From contig JAZRZL010000068.1 of assembly GCA_045601345.1 (NCBI GenBank), positions 1 to 59,133 on the forward strand: a stretch of 59,133 nt of DNA, read 5' to 3'. How positions within the stretch are numbered: the first letter of the stretch is position 1; each line of letters begins with the position of its first letter. The stretch comes from SVMC01 sp045601345 (lineage in GTDB: Bacteria > Bacillota > Clostridia > Oscillospirales > Oscillospiraceae). Shown here in pieces: positions 33,072 through 40,551 of this stretch. Both the position numbers and the translations under genes were made by a program. The notes below the pieces were generated by a model. The model saw only the letters and a program-made list of their open reading frames with translations. It did not search any database and was not told the DNA's origin.

Positions 33072-34868
33072 GTGGAAAAACAAACCGGGTATACAGGATT
33101 CAACAAGCTGCTAAAAAGTGATTTTGTACAGACGATCATAAATAAACTGGCAGACGGTACATTTTCAGAGTTTATTGATGATTGGAAATGGATATTCACA
33201 TATACAAGGCGCTATCGTTGGATTGTCATTTTTTATACCTTCCTAGGGTTTTTCAGTTCGACGCTCTCTCTCGGTTCTTCCTATGCTTCTAAGGTACTGA
33301 TTGATATCATCAATTCAAAAGATAAGAGTCAGCTCTGGTTGTTGGTCGTTATTATGCTGTCTACAGCAGCTGTTTCCATCATATTCAGTTCTGTAATGAG
33401 TCGTGTTTCTGCAAAAATTTCCATCTATGTCAATAATGATATTCAGGCAGAAATCTTTGATAAAATCATTGATACCAAGTGGACAGAGTTAAATAAATAT
33501 GAGAACGGTGACTTGCTTAACCGCTTTAATTCTGATGTATCTACCATCGCAACCAATGCAATCAATTGGATTCCCAATCTGCTAATCAATCTTTATACCT
33601 TTACGCTAACGTTCATTGTATTGCTGCGTATGGATGCGACAATGGCCTGGATTGCGATTCTGTCGGCACCTTTCCTGATGATTATGTCCCATTACATTAT
33701 GAAAAAGCTGAAGGAATATCGTAAGCGTGTTTTGGAAATGAACTCAAAAATGACTTCTTTTGAAACGGAGACATTTTATAATTTTGATTCCATTAAGTCC
33801 TTTGGTGTGACCGGCCATTACTCCCGACTTCTGCGGGGTTGGCAGGAGAAGTACAAGAAATATAACTTGGATTATAATATGTTTGAAATCAAGACAAAGA
33901 TCATGATGACCAGTGTTTCAACAGTTGTTTCATGGATTGCTTTTGGCTACTGTCTGCTTCGTCTTTGGGGAGATAAGATAACCTACGGTACAATGACCTT
34001 CTTCCTGACACAGCGCAGTTCACTCAGTACCAAATTCAGTACGCTGGTCTCTACGGTTCCCGGAATGCTCAATTCTGCAATTTCTGCCCACCGTATTCGT
34101 GAACTAATTGATCTGCCAAAGGAGGAGCATCATCCTGAGGTTTTGCAGTCTATTCAGGAGGATGCAAAGAATGGACTTACGGTTTGCCTCAATGATGTAA
34201 CCTTTGCTTACAAAGAAGGCAGCAATGTCTATGAAAATGCCAGCTTTGTTGCCCAACCCAATGAGATTGTTGCTGTGTTGGGCGAGTCTGGCGGCGGCAA
34301 GACGACCATGTTCCGGCTGATTCTTGGATTGATCCATCCGTCTTCCGGGAAAATGGAGTTGAAAACAGCAGATGGCAGAGCAGTCGAAATGTGCGCGGAT
34401 CTGTGCGAGCTGATTTCCTATGTGCCGCAGGGTAACAGTATGATTCTCGGTACCATAGCAGAGAATATGCGCATGGTAAAATCTGAAGCGACCGATGAAG
34501 AAATAATCCGTTGCCTCGAAATGGCCTGCGCATGGGATTTTGTCAAGGCCATTCCTGAGGGGATCAATGCACATCTTGGTGAGCGCGGCAAAGGCATTTC
34601 TGAGGGACAGGCACAGCGCTTGTCCATTGCCAGAGCCATGCTTCGTGATGCCCCCATCCTTCTGCTGGATGAGGCTACCAGTGCGCTGGATGAAGAAACA
34701 GAGAACCGTGTGCTGAATAATATTGTCCAGCAGTGCCCCAATAAGACAGTGATTGTTGCCACACACAGACCCTCTGTGCTGAGCAAATGCCAAAGAATCT
34801 ATCGCGTCAATGCGGAAGGTATCAACGTGGTGGATACGAAGACTGCACAGGCGCTTGTCATGAAATAA
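33072..34868 (+). CDS. ABC exporter (fused permease and ATPase)
   Basis: 598 residues from GTG 33072. Six membrane segments in residues 45-330, then an ATPase domain with GESGGGKTT (Walker A), ISEGQAQRLSIARAM (signature, with SEGQ instead of SGGQ), ILLLDEATSALD (Walker B) and the switch His in ATHRPS. It lacks a C39 peptidase domain, so leader cleavage must be done by another protein, consistent with the S26 protease encoded one nt upstream. It is the last gene of the cassette and probably exports its product. Confidence 0.88.
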   Translation: MEKQTGYTGFNKLLKSDFVQTIINKLADGTFSEFIDDWKWIFTYTRRYRWIVIFYTFLGFFSSTLSLGSSYASKVLIDIINSKDKSQLWLLVVIMLSTAAVSIIFSSVMSRVSAKISIYVNNDIQAEIFDKIIDTKWTELNKYENGDLLNRFNSDVSTIATNAINWIPNLLINLYTFTLTFIVLLRMDATMAWIAILSAPFLMIMSHYIMKKLKEYRKRVLEMNSKMTSFETETFYNFDSIKSFGVTGHYSRLLRGWQEKYKKYNLDYNMFEIKTKIMMTSVSTVVSWIAFGYCLLRLWGDKITYGTMTFFLTQRSSLSTKFSTLVSTVPGMLNSAISAHRIRELIDLPKEEHHPEVLQSIQEDAKNGLTVCLNDVTFAYKEGSNVYENASFVAQPNEIVAVLGESGGGKTTMFRLILGLIHPSSGKMELKTADGRAVEMCADLCELISYVPQGNSMILGTIAENMRMVKSEATDEEIIRCLEMACAWDFVKAIPEGINAHLGERGKGISEGQAQRLSIARAMLRDAPILLLDEATSALDEETENRVLNNIVQQCPNKTVIVATHRPSVLSKCQRIYRVNAEGINVVDTKTAQALVMK

Positions 34869-34926
34869 CAATTGCTAACGCAATTATGATACAAAAATAT
34901 GTGCTATTAATTGAGACTATATTATA

Positions 34927-35094
34927 TATAGGGCACCTCTGGTTATTCTTTGCGGGCGAATCTGCGGGTCTTATTTCCGTCAGATTCAATGAAAATCTTG
35001 AAAATACGTCAAGTATTCCCTGCGATTTTTATTGAATCTAACAGAAAAATCCCTCGCAGCTCGCCTCACGCAGAATAAATAGAGATGCCCTATA
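34927..35094. mobile_element. 168-bp MITE-like element, full-length imperfect inverted repeat
   Basis: The ends TATAGGGCACCTCT (34927-34940) and AGAGATGCCCTATA (35081-35094) are inverted with one mismatch, and similarity continues inward: TTATTCT/AGAATAA, then AGATTCAATGAAAATC against GATTTTTATTGAATCT (15 of 16 pairs). The whole element can fold into one long hairpin. It has no coding capacity and lies between convergent genes, as expected for a non-autonomous transposable element. The TATA at each border could be part of a target duplication. Confidence 0.75.
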
Positions 35095-35096
35095 AT

Positions 35097-35130
35097 ATGC
35101 CGCATTATCCTTTTATGGATGATGCGGCAT
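35097..35130. terminator. Hairpin next to the MITE, possible terminator of the second ABC transporter gene
   Basis: ATGCCGCATTATCC (35097-35110) pairs with GGATGATGCGGCAT (35117-35130), one G-U pair. Flanking T- or A-runs are short. Confidence 0.5.
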
Positions 35131-35161
35131 TTGAGGTTATTCGTCGATTATTTGCTGTCCT

Positions 35162-37009
35162 TTATTCCTTATTCTCATCTGCTTCCATATCCAAAACCAC
35201 ACGAAATTGGGTTTCGTACAGGTCACGGTAAATGCCATTGAGCTTGAGAAGCTCTTCATGGGTACCCTGCTCGGCAATGACACCTTGATTTAGCACCATA
35301 ATACGGTCAGCCTTGAGAATGGTGGAGAGCCTATGGGCGATGACGATACTGGTTCGGCTCTCCATCATAATTTCCAATGCATTCTGGATGGAGTTTTCCG
35401 AGATAGAGTCGAGAGCAGAGGTCGCTTCATCCAAAATCAGGATTTTCGGATTTTTCAGGATCACACGTGCAATGGAAATACGCTGCTTCTCACCGCCGGA
35501 GAGCTTCAGACCTCGATTACCGACCTGTGTGTTGTAGCCGTCCGGCTGGTTGATGATGAAGTCGTGGATATTTGCTGTTTTGCAGGCCGCTTCTAACTCT
35601 TCCTGGGTTGCGTTTTCTCTGGCGTAGAGGAGGTTTTCTCGAATGGTGCCGTTAAAGAGATAGCTGTCCTGCGTTACGACACCGATATTACGTCGCAGAT
35701 AGGTCAGGTCAAAGCGCCGCACATCAACCCCGGCAATGGTGACACTGCCGCCGAGAACATCATAAAGGCGGGGAATCAGATTGATGATTGTGGATTTGCC
35801 GGAGCCGGAGGGACCGACAATGGCATACATTTTTCCACCGGGCACGGTAAAGTTAATATCTGTCAGAAGGGGTTTTGCCGGATCATAGGAGAAGGCAACG
35901 TGATGAAAGCAGATATCCTGCTCAGCCATGGCGGGTTTTCTGGCGAAGGGCGGCGTGATGATAGGATTGTGCATATCGAAGTAGTCAAAAATACGGGTAA
36001 AGAGTGCAAGCGAACGGGTAAAGTCCACCTCAATATCCAGAAGAGACTGTACTGGGCGATACAGACGGTTAATCAGAGCAACCGTTGCCGTAATGGTACC
36101 GACTGTCAGCGTGGGATCCCCTTTGGAGATGATGAGAAAGCCTCCAGCAAAGTAAATGAGCAGAGGGCCAACTTGAGTGAACATCCCCATGATGACCCGG
36201 AACCATTTGCCGCTTCGCTGTTCTTTCATAGCCAGTTTTGTGACTTCCTCATTGACAGAGACAAAGCGATTATATTCCTTTTTTTCTTTGGCGAAAAGCT
36301 TCACCAGCATGGAACCAGAGACAGAAAGGGTTTCATTCACTAGTTGATTCATTTCATCTGCCTTATCCTGACTTTCGGAAAGGAGTTTCCAGCGGGTACG
36401 GCCAACACTCTTGGTGGGCAAAATCAACAGGGGAATGACCACAATGCCGACCAGAGCCAGCTTCCAGCTCATGGAGAACAGCGCAATGAGGGTGGTAACG
36501 ACTGTGGCAATATTGCTTACCACGCTGGCCAATGTGGTGGAAATTACACTGCTTACGCCATTGATATCGCTATTCATGCGGGTGATAATATCCCCCTGTT
36601 TTTCGGAGGTAAAGAAGGAATGTGGCATATGCTGCAAATGGTCGTACATCTGATTCTTCATATCGAAAATAATGCGCTGAGAAATCCATGCATTGATGTA
36701 GCTTTCCAGAACACCCACGACCTGAGAAACGCTCAACGTGATAAATGCCATCAACAAAAGCTGAATCAGCAGCTTCATATTGCTGCCGATTAACGCTTCG
36801 TCCACAATGCGGCCAGTAATGATAGAGGGAAGCAGGCCGACAATAGCGGACAGAAGGATGGTTACGAAGACCAGCAGAAACTGAAGCCAATAGGGTTTTA
36901 GGTAGGAAAGAATGCGTAAAAGAAGCTCTTTTGTAACCTTTGGCATATTTTCCTTTTCTTCATCCGTGAGAAACCCACGTGGGGTAAAGCGATTGCTGCC
37001 GGGAGGCAT
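35162..37009 (-). CDS. ABC transporter, fused permease and ATPase (multidrug/lipid type)
   Basis: 615 residues from ATG 37009, with GAAAGGACGTGACGCT upstream. A cytoplasmic N-terminal tail (1-40, PRGFLTDEEKENMPK) precedes six membrane segments (45-330) and an ATPase with GPSGSGKST (Walker A), KLSGGEKQRISIARV (signature), ILILDEATSALD and a switch His in IAHRLS. This is the homodimeric or heterodimeric type I exporter of the MsbA/LmrA/BmrA class; substrate cannot be read. It is transcribed toward the MITE, away from the barnase genes. Confidence 0.9.
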   Translation of the reverse strand: MPPGSNRFTPRGFLTDEEKENMPKVTKELLLRILSYLKPYWLQFLLVFVTILLSAIVGLLPSIITGRIVDEALIGSNMKLLIQLLLMAFITLSVSQVVGVLESYINAWISQRIIFDMKNQMYDHLQHMPHSFFTSEKQGDIITRMNSDINGVSSVISTTLASVVSNIATVVTTLIALFSMSWKLALVGIVVIPLLILPTKSVGRTRWKLLSESQDKADEMNQLVNETLSVSGSMLVKLFAKEKKEYNRFVSVNEEVTKLAMKEQRSGKWFRVIMGMFTQVGPLLIYFAGGFLIISKGDPTLTVGTITATVALINRLYRPVQSLLDIEVDFTRSLALFTRIFDYFDMHNPIITPPFARKPAMAEQDICFHHVAFSYDPAKPLLTDINFTVPGGKMYAIVGPSGSGKSTIINLIPRLYDVLGGSVTIAGVDVRRFDLTYLRRNIGVVTQDSYLFNGTIRENLLYARENATQEELEAACKTANIHDFIINQPDGYNTQVGNRGLKLSGGEKQRISIARVILKNPKILILDEATSALDSISENSIQNALEIMMESRTSIVIAHRLSTILKADRIMVLNQGVIAEQGTHEELLKLNGIYRDLYETQFRVVLDMEADENKE

Positions 37010-37112
37010 AGCGTCACGTCCTTTCCGGTGAATTTGGAAATCCACAGGAATAGTTTATCTTTTTTATGCCATACCGTCAACTGTTTTCGTGTGTTTTCGG
37101 CAGCTATTTTTC

Positions 37113-37141
37113 TTGCTCTTTCCCGAAAAAGATGTTATAAT
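37113..37141 (+). promoter_or_regulatory. Promoter of the barnase-barstar operon
   Basis: TTGCTC (37113-37118), 17-nt spacer, TATAAT (37136-37141), 34 nt before the barnase ATG; ribosome binding site CGAGGCGA at about 37163. Confidence 0.7.
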
Positions 37142-37174
37142 CCTTATAGACCAATAAAGAAACGAGGCGATCTC

Positions 37175-37915
37175 ATGAAACGGTTTATTTCTATTTTTTT
37201 GATTCTTGCCATGCTCCTTTCTCTGTGCGCGTGCGCCAATCAGGATATGCCGTCCAATCTTCAGGATCAAAACAAGGACATATCAGTGCTGGAAGAAGCG
37301 CCCGGGGAGGATACTGCGGCGGAATCGAAGGATGTGCCCGAGGATGGCGATACAGAGTACTTCGAAGATTATGAAGACTTTTTGAATACTTACGCTGACG
37401 ATGATGAATTTTACGCCGGCTCTGGAATTGACGAAGGCAATGTTGAACCTGATATTGCACTTGAAGATGTTGCGCCAGAGGATTCTCCGCTTCAGGATTG
37501 GGAGGCAATTGAGGCACAAATTCAGCAGGCAATTGCATCTGGCAATATGTCCGGCCTTCGGATTACGCTGGATGAGGGTGGTACCTTCACTTCCAAGGAT
37601 GACGTGGCACTCTATATTCAAACCTATAATCATTTGCCGGATAACTTCATCACCAAGAAAGAGGCGCAGGAGCTTGGCTGGCCCGGTGGGGATCTCAGTG
37701 AATACGCTCCCGGAAAATGTATTGGCGGTGACCGATTCGGCAACTATGAAGGTCTACTTCCTAAGAAAAATGGCCGCACCTATTATGAGTGCGACATTGA
37801 TACGCTCGGAGCCAAAACCCGCGGCGCAAAGCGCATTATTTACTCCAATGATGGTCTGATCTATTATACTGAGGATCATTATGAATCTTTTGAGTTATTG
37901 TATGGAGAACCATAA
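37175..37915 (+). CDS. Exported lipoprotein ribonuclease of the barnase family
   Basis: 246 residues. A lipoprotein-type signal (MKRFISIFLILAMLLSLCAC; Cys about 18-20) is followed by a long acidic linker (about 25-130), then a complete barnase domain (about 145-240) with LPDNFITKKEAQELGW, APGKCIGGDRFGN, the general base Glu205, Arg216/Arg220 and the general acid His235. The enzyme cleaves single-stranded RNA, preferring after G. The ~110-residue acidic spacer and the probable lipid anchor are unlike classical barnase, which is freely secreted. The inhibitor gene follows after one nt. Confidence 0.9.
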   Translation: MKRFISIFLILAMLLSLCACANQDMPSNLQDQNKDISVLEEAPGEDTAAESKDVPEDGDTEYFEDYEDFLNTYADDDEFYAGSGIDEGNVEPDIALEDVAPEDSPLQDWEAIEAQIQQAIASGNMSGLRITLDEGGTFTSKDDVALYIQTYNHLPDNFITKKEAQELGWPGGDLSEYAPGKCIGGDRFGNYEGLLPKKNGRTYYECDIDTLGAKTRGAKRIIYSNDGLIYYTEDHYESFELLYGEP

Positions 37916-37916
37916 T

Positions 37917-38183
37917 ATGAAGCATCTGATATTGAGATGTGCAGAGCTGAACGATTTGCAGCAGCTTCACAGGGAACTGAAAGAGCTTTTGAATCTCCCG
38001 TCCTATTACGGAGAGAATTTTGATGCCCTCTACGATTGCCTTACCGAGATCGGAGAGCCTGTCTGTTTAGAGGTTTGCGATTTAAAAGCCAGCAATCTTG
38101 GTCCAGCGGGAAGAGTTCTACAGCAGGTTCTTCTGGATGCAGATGAAAGAAATCCAAATCTTGATGTAGTGTTTTCAGCGTAG
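37917..38183 (+). CDS. Barstar family ribonuclease inhibitor
   Basis: 88 residues from ATG 37917, one nt after the barnase stop, with GGAG inside the end of the barnase gene. The segment LPSYYGENFDALYDCLTEIG is the barstar core (Tyr and Asp residues that plug the barnase active site; trimmed equivalents are LPEYYGENLDALWDCLT in Bacillus). It stays in the cytoplasm and protects the cell from enzyme that folds before export. Order is barnase then barstar, transcribed together. Confidence 0.9.
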   Translation: MKHLILRCAELNDLQQLHRELKELLNLPSYYGENFDALYDCLTEIGEPVCLEVCDLKASNLGPAGRVLQQVLLDADERNPNLDVVFSA

Positions 38184-38194
38184 TTCAATAAATC

Positions 38195-38235
38195 ATGCCC
38201 GGAAATCGAACAAGCTTCGGTTTCCGGGCATAATT
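38195..38235 (+). terminator. Terminator after barstar gene
   Basis: ATGCCCGGAAA (38195-38205) pairs with TTTCCGGGCAT (38221-38231), with an inner CGAA/TTCG stem. AATTTATT follows. The 354-nt gap to mraZ (38184-38537) holds this terminator, an AT-rich spacer and the mraZ promoter region. Confidence 0.75.
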
Positions 38236-38448
38236 TATTGCAGCCTGTTGAGCAAATAATCTATAGAGCTTAGCGACAGGTGAAGTTTGGCAAAAGATGG
38301 CGCAGAAAGCATAATTTTTTTATTGACCTCTCTAATATTTGTCTTATTTGTGGAAATATGTTAATAAATTACCGAAAATTAGGATATATACACAAATATT
38401 GTCTGATTTTTTTCAGCAGTTTTTTTTTGAAAAAAGATAATTTGGGTC

Positions 38449-38477
38449 TTGAAATAATGGGTGGATGGGAGTATACT
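38449..38477 (+). promoter_or_regulatory. Promoter of the dcw cluster (Pmra)
   Basis: TTGAAA (38449-38454), 17-nt spacer, TATACT (38472-38477). Transcription would begin near 38484, right at the MraZ-type repeats. Confidence 0.75.
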
Positions 38478-38485
38478 GATAGCGC

Positions 38486-38512
38486 AAAGTGGAGCGAAGT
38501 GGATGAAATATG
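38486..38512 (+). promoter_or_regulatory. MraZ-box operator repeats
   Basis: AAAGTGG (38486-38492), GAAGTGG (38496-38502) and a degenerate AAATATG (38506-38512) repeat with a 10-nt period, one DNA turn. AAAGTGGN3 repeats are the known binding sites of MraZ in Mycoplasma and related Firmicutes, placed as here just before mraZ. MraZ likely autoregulates the cluster through this site. Confidence 0.65.
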
Positions 38513-38537
38513 TTAGAAATGGAGAGAGGTGCGCAGT

Positions 38538-38954
38538 ATGTACGGAAAATACCGCCATTCGGTCGATCCGAAGGGTCGCCTGTTTGTCCCCGCCAAGCTG
38601 CGCGAAGAGTTGGGCGAGGCGTTCTATGTTACCCTCGGCCTGAATAAATGTCTCACCGTTTATACCCAAGCGGGTTGGAAGAGCTTTGAAGAAAAATACA
38701 ACAATGTTCCCATTTCACAGTATGGCGCGCTGCGGTTCCTCTTGGCCAATATGGTCAAATGTGAGCCGGATAAGCAGGGTCGTTTCCTTCTGCCACAGGA
38801 GTTGCGGGATTATGCTGGGATTACCCAGAATGTTGTTTTCATCGGTCAGGGCAGCCATGCAGAAATTTGGGATGCAGATGCCTATGATGCACTCGAACGC
38901 GAACAGCTTCGCCCTGAAAATCTGCTTGCTGCCATGAAGGAGTTGGGCTTTTGA
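38538..38954 (+). CDS. mraZ: Transcriptional regulator MraZ
   Basis: 138 residues from ATG 38538 with GGAGAGAGG upstream. Two AbrB-like swapped-hairpin repeats, each with the DxKGRxxxP signature: VDPKGRLFVPAKLRE near residue 10 and EPDKQGRFLLPQELRD near 75. MraZ forms ring oligomers and binds direct repeats in its own promoter, which are present at 38486-38512. It heads the division and cell wall cluster. Its TGA overlaps the rsmH ATG. Confidence 0.95.
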   Translation: MYGKYRHSVDPKGRLFVPAKLREELGEAFYVTLGLNKCLTVYTQAGWKSFEEKYNNVPISQYGALRFLLANMVKCEPDKQGRFLLPQELRDYAGITQNVVFIGQGSHAEIWDADAYDALEREQLRPENLLAAMKELGF

Positions 38955-39886
38955 TGGAATTCCACCATGTATCGGTTTTGCTGGAGCCATCCATTGAGGC
39001 GCTTGCCATTCGCCCGGATGGAATTTATCTTGACGGAACATTGGGCGGTGCAGGGCATTCTTTGGAAATTGTAAAGCGCCTAACCACTGGTCATCTGATT
39101 GGAGTGGATCGTGATCCGATTGCCTTGCAGGCAGCAAAGGAACGACTGTTACCCTATATGGATCGGGTGACTCTGGTTCATTCCAATTTCTCTTCACTTG
39201 ATAGTATTTTAGACAGTCTCTCTATTAATAAAGTAGATGGGATGCTTTTTGATTTAGGCGTTTCCTCCCCTCAGCTTGATGATGGGCAGCGGGGCTTTTC
39301 CTATATGACTGATGCACCGCTTGATATGCGGATGAACGTTGAGGATCAGCTGAGTGCTTACGATGTAGTCAATTTCTGGCCGCGTGAGGAGCTTTGCCGT
39401 ATTCTCTTTGCATACGGTGAAGAGAGATATGCTGCCATGATCGCCGCTGCAATTGCGCGTAAGCGGGAAGAAAAGCCAATTGAAACAACCTTGGAGCTTG
39501 TGGATGTGATCCGCAGCGCCATGCCGGGACAGGCACTGCGGGAAAAGCAGCATCCCGCGAAACGAAGCTTTCAGGCGATCCGTATCGCGGTCAATGATGA
39601 GCTGAACAGCGTGGGGGCTATGATGAATCGCGCCATTCCCAGACTGTCTGTCGGCGGTCGGTTGGCAGTGATTACCTTCCATTCGTTGGAAGACCGTATT
39701 GTAAAGAACGCGATGAAGGAGGCGGCTAAGGGCTGCATTTGCCCGCCGGATTTCCCAGTATGCGTTTGCGGAAGAAAGCCGCAGGTCCGGCTGGTTACCC
39801 GGAAACCTATTGTTTCTGATCATGCGGAGCTTGTACATAATCCCAGAGCAAGAAGTGCGAAGCTTCGTGTTGCCGAAAAACTGTAA
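38954..39886 (+). CDS. rsmH: 16S rRNA (cytosine(1402)-N(4))-methyltransferase
   Basis: 310 residues from ATG 38954, overlapping the mraZ stop (TGATG). It begins MEFHHVSVLLEPSIEAL and carries DGTLGGAGHS (SAM motif), FDLGVSSPQLDDGQRGFSY, HPAKRSFQAIRIAVNDEL and TFHSLEDRIVK, all RsmH signatures. It methylates C1402 of 16S rRNA in the decoding site, although always encoded in the wall cluster as mraW. Confidence 0.95.
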   Translation: MEFHHVSVLLEPSIEALAIRPDGIYLDGTLGGAGHSLEIVKRLTTGHLIGVDRDPIALQAAKERLLPYMDRVTLVHSNFSSLDSILDSLSINKVDGMLFDLGVSSPQLDDGQRGFSYMTDAPLDMRMNVEDQLSAYDVVNFWPREELCRILFAYGEERYAAMIAAAIARKREEKPIETTLELVDVIRSAMPGQALREKQHPAKRSFQAIRIAVNDELNSVGAMMNRAIPRLSVGGRLAVITFHSLEDRIVKNAMKEAAKGCICPPDFPVCVCGRKPQVRLVTRKPIVSDHAELVHNPRARSAKLRVAEKL

Positions 39887-39912
39887 TCTTTTTGAAAGGA
39901 GCGCTGCACACC

Positions 39913-40437
39913 ATGGCATATGAAAATCGCAGTATGCGCTATCAGACCAATGGCGCGGCAGCGTATGATATAAACCATCTACCCAATTATGGTACCGCTG
40001 CACCTAAGTTGCCGGAGCCACGGCATCGTTCCCGCCCGCGTAAGCGTCCACGCCCCAAGGCCAAGCTGATGGTTGCACCGCTGTCTGTTGTGGGTCTTTT
40101 TGTAGCAGCTTGTATGTTAGTGTTTGTGATCTGCGGTTATGTCCAGCTGTTTGAGGAGAGCGCACAGGTGGCAAAGCTGAAGCAGACCCTGAATCAGATG
40201 CAGGAGATTAACGAGCGCCTTCAGGACACCTATGACCAGAAAATTGATGTTGATGTGATTCAGAGCCGTGCGGCACAGCTGGGTATGGGTGTTCCCAATA
40301 ATAAACAGACGATTTATCTGAACCTCAAGGGTATGGATCATGCGGAGATTTCCAGAGAAAACGAAAGCTTTGCCAAAACAGCATGGGAAGCTCTGACTCG
40401 CAGCGTTCATACACTGAAGGAATACTTCAGCAAGTAA
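39913..40437 (+). CDS. ftsL: FtsL-like cell division protein
   Basis: 174 residues from ATG 39913 (GAAAGGAG upstream; a TTG at 39892 would include that site). An N-terminal Arg/Pro/Lys-rich cytoplasmic region (about 40-60), one membrane segment (about 65-87) and an extracellular coiled coil (VAKLKQTLNQMQEINERLQD) match FtsL in form; the position between rsmH and the penicillin-binding protein supports it. FtsL joins FtsB/DivIC and FtsQ/DivIB at the septum to activate wall synthesis. Sequence is too divergent to name from similarity alone. Confidence 0.78.
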   Translation: MAYENRSMRYQTNGAAAYDINHLPNYGTAAPKLPEPRHRSRPRKRPRPKAKLMVAPLSVVGLFVAACMLVFVICGYVQLFEESAQVAKLKQTLNQMQEINERLQDTYDQKIDVDVIQSRAAQLGMGVPNNKQTIYLNLKGMDHAEISRENESFAKTAWEALTRSVHTLKEYFSK

Positions 40438-40476
40438 AGAATATAGTGATTGTGCAGTACAGTTTTTAACTCCCGC

Positions 40477-40505
40477 TTGTATTTTGGCGGAAAAAAGCGT
40501 ATTAT
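40477..40505 (+). promoter_or_regulatory. Internal promoter ahead of ftsI
   Basis: TTGTAT (40477-40482), 17-nt spacer, TATTAT (40500-40505). It could give independent expression of ftsI and the genes after it. Confidence 0.5.
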
Positions 40506-40534
40506 GGGCGGTGAAACCTTCTCCGCCCATTTTT
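40504..40534 (+). terminator. Terminator or attenuator hairpin between ftsL and ftsI
   Basis: ATGGGCGG (40504-40511) pairs with CCGCCCAT (40523-40530), followed by TTTT. It lies at the start site of the internal promoter and may stop part of the transcription from upstream. Confidence 0.55.
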
Positions 40535-40551
40535 ACAATTCAGGTGATGGT

